IMG/VR virus record: IMGVR_UViG_3300030419_004004
Coordinates: 1 to 20,049 of that record
Length of the DNA stretch: 20,049 nucleotides
Direction: 5' to 3' (one strand)
From: a virus
The notes under the pieces are model-generated. The model was given only the letters and a program-made list of their open reading frames with translations, was not told where the DNA came from and did not search any database. Both the position numbers and the translations under genes were made by a program. Positions 17,401-20,049 of this stretch are shown here, one piece after another; the stretch's first letter is position 1, and each line of letters begins with the position of its first letter.

Positions 17401-17786
17401 ATGGAACTGGATACTTTACTGAACCACCTGAAGTTATAATTGATTCTCCTACTGGTGTTAATTTAGATATAGCATTACAATTTGAGGTTGTAGTAGCTCC
17501 TCCGGATATTCCTGATATAATTCAGGTAACTGATTTGGTTGGACTTAAGAGGACTGGTTATTATAAAGGTAAGCCTTATTATGGTGCTGTTTTCTATGAA
17601 AATGGTATTAAATACTCCGGATGGTATAAAACAGCTGGTGAAATGGTACAAGTTTATGATACAATGCAAGAGAGCATCGATGCTACAGTAACTACTCCTC
17701 CATCTGCAATTCTCAGACAGGGTAGTGATGTTACAAGTAATGATCCCAATCTTAATATTCCAGGAACTCCTGAGAATCTAACATAA
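11469..17786 (+). CDS. Giant modular virion adhesin with repeated PA14-like domains
   Basis: This 2105-residue protein has a DGGFGYKYPPLVQIRD beta motif near the N-terminus (about 126-141). A long mosaic of repeated beta modules follows. Four PA14-like strands are visible around positions 12890, 14060, 15590 and 16780 (e.g. FPYDGDYIIQTARD, FPIDGNYDIEVAVDD, FPQTGRYEIVMAADNNAKLFIDG). A GSMFANxxxIxxL module occurs three times (about 13200, 14390, 15910). A KMEDxTDNDWTD-type module also occurs three times. A PFExxWxSPHR module occurs twice. The C-terminus (about 1890-2000) has another GYP-rich beta region with a Cys cluster. PA14 modules usually bind glycans, so contact with host surface polysaccharide or another virion part is likely. 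No ribosome-binding site precedes the ATG, which is 11 bases after gp5, so coupling is probable. I cannot assign a T4 counterpart. Confidence 0.75.
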   Translation: MADSTFNLFGPLTKDDVRVGYISTDRGYINGVSICQANVHAKKNPGETFIYKPQRNIVQFLTINEVNRIGEDPSDAGRDRSCPDGLQMDGVPSPLRAVFMGGGGVGVVGNPVVSDNGQVMAVHLIDGGFGYKYPPLVQIRDDTGIGAGAVISVGVGTVADKFEYYTDKEDFEEYNLCTDVFTDPSKSDGGKDSKDSTRRSAYGRRWSPSGKDLGPWVPQNYTDDTEEPFEDVIDEYIKQLNESGKDWWTTRKEPPLKVTAEGVTTKSFYKVQHWTWGPGSATPFSEVPFEIHWHSPHRKKALGFEFVARDKSHSFRIVDTSKKDDGSRTDVYQVRENVTYDIKVIGKRPGPDFKSKQSDKINELAEMGLLKKLGAGRLQKDWKQLDANEIGEGDKIFADFLDTLDDDDDIQVQAHRGRFKATKPRKTAGLRKDRTTYNLTYRLETGRQELAPSFMNTYAISPKPPSNVKGSDFAGRWFTFEWDIDFPYDGDYIIQTARDWSSRIYLDSESYTDKLVTNTGTNPGGDKRTTKTGHRNKVSIKKGLKRLRLDLYNQPEMGLTYDQQPPSPSKSQIVFNISTGSMFANGVRIEGLDINESKPFTPVSMGQKGQLRVTHTRQIEYGKKYKVVFTSKGKGGVQGDIKYNNLHPRNNPIRVVRGGRRIELVDGSGSDTNFALDIDSGRGKFSNDGKQLQGSGNIRLTASWKDKTNVAGVAVDSVQIAGKTWRRSRTRGSQTHTINVSSARPNIKLRTQGPNVIQMEDFTDNDWTDVIVTASGGQFTDLKGNVAYFSVPYPPKKVGRSESGTLTVAEVFNTIDYINKANRKLWRTNVYERGGFLNDYGICPFDTNIQLKDNPYAGEHQIVWPNVNFPIDGNYDIEVAVDDNVKIQIGDQVKIDKKGFIGDTDVSTGTLKLTRFIKQGTYNITADLYQKPGGAYSFRDITTGKEVERIDPVTGLVRKFIEKVQKTEVTFNITTSALFPSGISIPGLFSIGKLLGNTQRKQTIIKQVESDKEYDIILPTRTFVPTGVRIKIEDKGTKLKMEEWVNNVWEDLKVTVSGGEFYNIQGNRCKFRVNRSLKGINPMALAINIESTFTAKKEIVPKSWNENPMGVALTIEAPPPPIPQEPVPKAEGRCPNNPYWTTRFPGAKERWYPVRYDGWGKLLNDYGISPLPPYDEDRQPLVDVPFEVYWNSPHRDHGLGYRFRSQDGSHSFTILDSSSVMEGQRTETHKVKLNTTYNVKAIGTRAHAQGSKISKNGPLGKAGTGSFDNSKVIELAEQGLLRQMGAGASVQEWKTDRLDANRSGTGDKIFADFLDTLDDADDLQIQAGAGQFTASNARTVDSLRGTRTTYDLTYRVNRVPPNDAGNFTNSWTKSFDFGGWFKVQMEADDIGELWIDDEKVIDLDRRRKKTFDEKLIWIDGPTSDEEFRKKGPTNHDIKVVVENFKSQIMKTVNAKVFNTMDWIGGGTVKPQKKVVRFRITSGSMFANSISIPELGIHESKPFTPPTQGQRGQINVTREKEVEVNKVYDVEFSSNNKGSQKNWGLKYVGLNSLNNVIKVRRNNKRIELKDGRGNDTNASLTIDSGNVKFTDDGKGLVVKGNEATFTFDWNDNPNVAGRAVQSIQIGGKTWRITRARRGSITKTVQFSTQASPDNTSNIRLRNRGESVVQMEDHTDNDWTDIQCAATEGRFFDFNGNRCKYVVGSATKSAGGIAGGTTKDGVTYEGPHLFHYTDSRWGRVMNKEGVSPIASPGQSLSDPNENILGWKILTWKNVNFPQTGRYEIVMAADNNAKLFIDGKQMDFVQDNYRKNDYDTTSIEEIGKGNHDIRVELFNANHRYRNNSSKNDRKFLSNPTGVALKITTRMTVGTGTYKSWKENPLGVSAKLIPPPCPKPIKGKGTVVDPVVLDPGNGYPRPKGPGYPVLLKMKPPIIKDGGINYDCSKDTIRLEPSNGVKLSLCQCGPFGRVEKVCIEGEGGPDDGTGYFTEPPEVIIDSPTGVNLDIALQFEVVVAPPDIPDIIQVTDLVGLKRTGYYKGKPYYGAVFYENGIKYSGWYKTAGEMVQVYDTMQESIDATVTTPPSAILRQGSDVTSNDPNLNIPGTPENLT
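12240..14830 (+). repeat. Internal tandem duplication of the adhesin gene, copy 1
   Basis: This stretch encodes, in order: an SPHR module, FADFLDTLDDDDD, a PA14-like strand set, a GSMFAN module, the IELxDGxGxDTN and VAGxAVxSxQIxGKTWR modules, TDNDWTD, a second PA14-like set, and a closing SWNENPMGVALTI. The same order recurs at 14930-17140. Copy 1 has an extra GSMFAN-like and MEEW module pair near 14370-14690. Similarity is clear in protein; the DNA has diverged. Boundaries are approximate. Confidence 0.75.
14930..17140 (+). repeat. Internal tandem duplication of the adhesin gene, copy 2
   Basis: This is the second copy of the module series of 12240-14830: PFEVYWNSPHR, FADFLDTLDDADD, KSFDFGGWFKVQMEADDIG, GSMFANSISIPEL, IELKDGRGNDTN, VAGRAVQSIQIGGKTWR, TDNDWTDIQ, FPQTGRYEIVMAAD, then SWKENPLGVSAKL. 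It lacks the extra pair found near the end of copy 1. Boundaries are approximate. Confidence 0.75.
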
Positions 17787-17796
17787 GGTAATTAAA

Positions 17797-18477
17797 ATGG
17801 CACCACAACAAATAGATGCTCCTGGAGCAGTCTCTCAGAATACTAGTAATAATAGAACAGAAAAAGGTTCTAAGCAAAATTATACTGAGGTTGCTTGGGC
17901 TAATGATAAAGGAGCAGTAAGATTAGGTCATATTCATAAACAAGGGGATGTAACTTCTGGAGTGATGTTGAATACTCCTATTGGTGATCATCAATTATGT
18001 TTGGACATTGATGGACCAAGAGAAGGATGGACTACTTCTACTAGTCCGGGAAATTTTTCAGTTGAATGTGGGGAAAACAATGAAGAAGCAGAAGATAGCT
18101 TGTCATTAACTGCTAAAAATGGTAATATATTGATTACTGCTGCTAATGGAAAGATTAGATTACAGGGAACTGATATTGAACTTGTTGCAGTAGGTGCAGG
18201 TGATGATAAGGGTAATATTAAGTTGGAAGCAACTGAAAGTATTAATACTACTTCTAAAAAGTTAATGATGTCTGCCAAAGCATTTTATAGGATTGCTACT
18301 CCAGGTATTGGTGAAGTTGTGGCAAATGCGGTTTTGCAGATTTATGGATCTGTTTTTCGAGGAGTATCTGATGGATGTGTATTTAAAGATTCTAAAGTGG
18401 GTGGACAAAAATATGTTATTCTACAAACTGCCCTGGCAGCTGCTACAATAGCAAATCCAGATCCCGAACCACAATAA
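17797..18477 (+). CDS. Beta-rich spike-like virion protein
   Basis: The protein has 226 residues. An Asn/Gln-rich, probably disordered start (about 1-28) precedes YTEVAWANDKGAVRLGHIHK and a NTPIGDHQLCLDID segment. The middle (about 100-155) has short alternating strands, SLSLTAKNGNILITAANGK, KIRLQGTDIELVA and NIKLEATESINTTSKKLM. This resembles the triangular beta-prism of VgrG/gpV/gp5C-type spikes. No enzyme motif is visible. It is placed two genes after gp5 and could supply the spike tip that gp5 lacks here, or be a small fibre or baseplate decoration; this is inference from pattern and position. AAGGT (17785-17789) lies 7 bases before the ATG and overlaps the upstream stop. Confidence 0.6.
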   Translation: MAPQQIDAPGAVSQNTSNNRTEKGSKQNYTEVAWANDKGAVRLGHIHKQGDVTSGVMLNTPIGDHQLCLDIDGPREGWTTSTSPGNFSVECGENNEEAEDSLSLTAKNGNILITAANGKIRLQGTDIELVAVGAGDDKGNIKLEATESINTTSKKLMMSAKAFYRIATPGIGEVVANAVLQIYGSVFRGVSDGCVFKDSKVGGQKYVILQTALAAATIANPDPEPQ

Positions 18478-18490
18478 GAGGAAAAGTTAA

Positions 18491-19252
18491 ATGCAATTTG
18501 ATGACGTAAACATTGGCGGACAACTTAAAGTAGGAACAGGAGTTTGTGCTGCTATTAAAGAGGGTAATGAAAAGATCAATGGATCTTGTTTAATGGAGGG
18601 TCCTGTAGTTCTTGGAAGTCCTACATCATTTGGTGCACAAGAAGCTACATTAATGGTTGGACCTACTACAAATGAGGATCCAGATTCGGAGATGCCAGAA
18701 TGTAGCATAGGTGTTTCTGGTAACCTTCCTACAGGGGTAAAAGTAAGAGGGAATGTTTATATTGAAGGAGATTTATATACAACTGGATCTGTTGATTGTA
18801 TTTCTGTTGGAAGATTGGAAGCAAGACATGCTGTAGCAGATGGTCTTCCTAAGAAATTTGACATACCTCATCCTTCTAAAGATGGAATGCGTCTTGCTCA
18901 TGCATGTATAGAAGGTCCTGAAGTTGGTGTTTATCATAGAGGAATGTTGAAGAATGAGAAAGAAATATTCTTACCTTCTTATTGGAAAGATTTAGTGCAC
19001 GAGAGTAGTATTACTGTTCAACTTCAACCTATTGGGGCACATCAAGATATTATTGTAAAGAGATGGGATAATGAAAAGGTATATCTTCAGTCTAAGGGAG
19101 GAATGCCCATTCATTGTTTTTATCATATCTTTGCAGAGAGAAAGGATATTAATCCATTAGTAGCAGAATATGAGGGTGAAACATGGGAGGATTATCCAGA
19201 TCCTAAGGCAGATGATCCCAAATATGCTGGACAGAACACAATAACAGGTTGA
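18491..19252 (+). CDS. Fibre-like virion protein with the conserved FDIPHPSKDGMRLAHACIEGPE domain
   Basis: This 253-residue protein starts with a beta-rich half: NIGGQLKVGTGV, GPVVLGSP, and VRGNVYIEGDLYTTGSVDCISVG at about 84-106. That repeat style is common in cyanophage fibres and baseplate appendages. From about residue 115 it carries KKFDIPHPSKDGMRLAHACIEGPEVGVYHRG and then LPSYWKDLVHESSITVQLQPIG. This C-terminal domain recurs in many marine phage fibre-type proteins and has no known catalytic role. The end is acidic and Pro/Asp-rich. It is the last gene of the structural operon; its TGA stop overlaps the -35 box of the next promoter. GAGGA at 18478-18482 provides the ribosome-binding site. 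A short tail-fibre tip or baseplate appendage is the best guess. Confidence 0.65.
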   Translation: MQFDDVNIGGQLKVGTGVCAAIKEGNEKINGSCLMEGPVVLGSPTSFGAQEATLMVGPTTNEDPDSEMPECSIGVSGNLPTGVKVRGNVYIEGDLYTTGSVDCISVGRLEARHAVADGLPKKFDIPHPSKDGMRLAHACIEGPEVGVYHRGMLKNEKEIFLPSYWKDLVHESSITVQLQPIGAHQDIIVKRWDNEKVYLQSKGGMPIHCFYHIFAERKDINPLVAEYEGETWEDYPDPKADDPKYAGQNTITG

Positions 19253-19277
19253 CACCTTTCTAGAAATGGTATATAGT
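19249..19277 (+). promoter_or_regulatory. Strong sigma70-type promoter after the structural operon
   Basis: TTGACA (19249-19254), a 17-base spacer, and TATAGT (19272-19277) give a perfect -35 box and a -10 box one base off TATAAT. The -35 box contains the stop codon of the fibre-like gene (TGA, 19250-19252). It is of the host RNA polymerase type, as used for early genes of T4-like cyanophages, and unlike the TAAATA boxes of the late genes. Transcription should start near 19284. Confidence 0.75.
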
Positions 19278-19283
19278 ATCTTT

Positions 19284-19500
19284 GTTGGATCGACGGGTTC
19301 AACACGGGAGTGACTGAATAAACTTGCTGGCATAAGGCTAGTTAAGGTGATGGGACACAGGTGGTGCTGCTGGAGAGAGTCTCCAGAATCGACTTACCAG
19401 TCGGGTCTCAGATAGTACAGTAAAAATCTACTCAATGTAGCAATGCCCTGTACTTGTTGGTAAACATGAATCCAACCTCCCACCCTAATATTTGGAGAGA
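19284..19500 (+). ncRNA. Structured RNA candidate (independent ncRNA or long leader of the next gene)
   Basis: This non-coding stretch of about 215 bases lies between the sigma70 promoter and the next start codon. Hairpins found by eye are: TTCA/TGAA with an inner CAC-GGGA-GTG, a GNRA loop (19298-19318); CTGGC/GCTAG (19327-19341); a perfect 7-bp stem CTGGAGA/TCTCCAG (19370-19386); CGACT/AGTCG (19390-19403); AGTACAG/CTGTACT enclosing CTAC/GTAG (19414-19454); and GTTGG/CCAAC (19456-19476). GGTGG (19360-19364) could pair with CCACC (19480-19484). CTCC (19477-19480) faces the GGAG of the ribosome-binding site (19494-19497). No tRNA or tmRNA fold is evident, and I recognise no Rfam family. It may be a regulatory leader or a stable RNA. 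Confidence 0.5.
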
Positions 19501-19504
19501 ATGA

Positions 19505-19690
19505 ATGGAAGATGACGAGTTTTTGACCAAATGTGTGGTTGATCCAGAAAAGAGAACTTTTTATCTTTATTCTAGTGAAGGTGATACGAAGCAGGTGGAT
19601 TGTGATAATGTGGAAGAATTTATGAATGTGTTAGATGTAGTTCGTAAATTGTGTCCACAAGAAAGATTAGCATATACTGACCCTCTTTAA
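19505..19690 (+). CDS. Small acidic phage protein, unknown function
   Basis: The protein has 61 residues, with a beta-strand-like first half (FLTKCVVDPEKRTFYLYSSEGD) followed by CDNVEEFMNVLDVVRKLCPQERLAY, which is probably one helix. It contains three cysteines, no signal peptide and no membrane segment. GGAGAG (19494-19499) is spaced 5 bases from ATG 19505. The overlapping ATG at 19501 opens only a four-codon frame, so 19505 is the start. It is the first gene behind the sigma70 promoter and structured leader, so early expression is likely. I do not recognise it beyond the style of short uncharacterised cyanophage genes. Confidence 0.65.
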   Translation: MEDDEFLTKCVVDPEKRTFYLYSSEGDTKQVDCDNVEEFMNVLDVVRKLCPQERLAYTDPL

Positions 19691-19713
19691 TCAATTTCCG
19701 TAATAAATAAATT

Positions 19714-19929
19714 ATGGATATTAAACTCTGGTACTCAAAAGATTTAAAGAGATGGCGTTGGTCATTGATTGATCCTGTGACGCGAAGACAAGAATCGGGT
19801 CAACAATTTGATTTGAGAGAAGCGATGAATGATGTTGCCAACACAGTAGAGTATTTAATAGAGAAAGGTTATGATGGAGAAATTGAAGACAATGGACGAA
19901 GAGTTGTTGGAAGCGGAACGGTGGATTGA
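19714..19929 (+). CDS. Small phage protein, unknown function
   Basis: The protein has 71 residues. The first part is Trp-rich and looks like a beta-hairpin (DIKLWYSKDLKRWRWSLIDP, residues 2-21). A helix follows (FDLREAMNDVANTVEYLIEKG, about 32-52), then an acidic/basic tail. The small alpha/beta layout suggests a regulatory or host-takeover protein, but no family is recognised. It follows the previous gene by 23 bases. An ATAAATA sequence lies only 4 bases before the ATG, too close to act as its late promoter. Its 3' end overlaps the next gene in another frame. Confidence 0.65.
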   Translation: MDIKLWYSKDLKRWRWSLIDPVTRRQESGQQFDLREAMNDVANTVEYLIEKGYDGEIEDNGRRVVGSGTVD

Positions 19930-20049
19930 TGATGATTATGAAATGATTAGTCAATTTTATACTGCAAAGAGGATGCATCCAAATATTCCTTTTTATCTGC
20001 AGGATGAAAATGGAGAGACATTTGTATTTGGGTGGGATTTAATATTTCA
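19874..20049 (+). CDS. Partial small phage protein, unknown function (runs off the right edge)
   Basis: The frame is open from ATG 19874 (or the adjacent in-frame ATG at 19871) to the end of the window, giving 58 residues so far. It starts MEKLKTMDEELLEAERWIDD, an acidic helix. It continues with MISQFYTAKRMHPNIPFYLQ and then a beta-like GETFVFGWDLIF. AAAGG just upstream gives a ribosome-binding site 5 bases from ATG 19874. The first 56 bases overlap the end of the previous gene, so the two are probably coupled. An ATG at 19892, or one near 19943 just past the overlap, would give a shorter form. The coherent protein-like composition past the overlap supports a real gene. Confidence 0.55.
   Translation, partial: MEKLKTMDEELLEAERWIDDDYEMISQFYTAKRMHPNIPFYLQDENGETFVFGWDLIF

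Noticed and set aside
19370-19404. Rho-independent terminator after the structural operon
   Set aside because: Good stems, but no following T-run; the promoter begins upstream of them, so they belong to the new transcript.
19284-19500. tRNA, tmRNA (including permuted cyanobacterial type) or group I intron
   Set aside because: GGGTTCAA looks like a T-arm, but its flanks do not pair and no cloverleaf or tag frame is seen. R/S-like segments of a group I core do not pair as P7.
19703-19709. ATAAATA as late promoter for the 71-residue protein
   Set aside because: It ends 4 bases before the ATG, too close for a leader, and the gene already lies behind the sigma70 promoter.

Overview
The window is AT-rich, tightly packed and almost entirely coding on one strand. 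It looks like part of the virion-structure region of a T4-like (myovirus) marine cyanophage. Recognisable T4-type parts are the head-completion protein gp4, the hub-assembly proteins gp26 and gp51, a gp27-position hub protein, and a gp5 hub/spike protein with the tryptophan-rich N-terminal OB domain typical of marine T4-like phages. A small gene with a CP12-type C-terminus (a cyanobacterial Calvin-cycle regulator) lies inside the baseplate cluster and points to a photosynthetic host such as Synechococcus or Prochlorococcus.

Layout. Bases 1-676 (minus strand) hold gp4 and the N-terminus of a downstream, translationally coupled gene that runs off the left edge. A 33-bp divergent spacer follows. 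Bases 710-19252 (plus strand) form one long late operon: a tail-tube-fold baseplate protein, gp26, gp51, two tandem tape-measure-like proteins, a gp27-like hub protein, CP12-like, gp5, a 2105-residue modular PA14-type adhesin, a small beta-rich spike-like protein, and a fibre-like protein. Bases 19253-19500 are non-coding: a near-perfect sigma70 promoter followed by a chain of predicted hairpins. Bases 19505-20049 hold three small unknown genes, the last cut by the right edge.

How the genes fit together. The operon encodes the central baseplate hub, the tail-length ruler with its chaperones, and host-contact proteins. gp26 and gp51 are arranged like the lambda G/GT tail-assembly chaperones: a U UUU UUC slippery heptamer with an upstream Shine-Dalgarno-like GGAGGG would fuse them by a -1 frameshift just before the ruler genes. 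No lysozyme domain is visible in gp5. Instead the first tape-measure-like protein carries what looks like a YkuD/DUF2778-type His/Cys peptidoglycan-active domain. Several TAAATA late-promoter-like boxes overlap the stop codon of the upstream gene. The host-type promoter near the right end suggests a switch there from late structural genes to an early or independently expressed unit with a structured leader or non-coding RNA.
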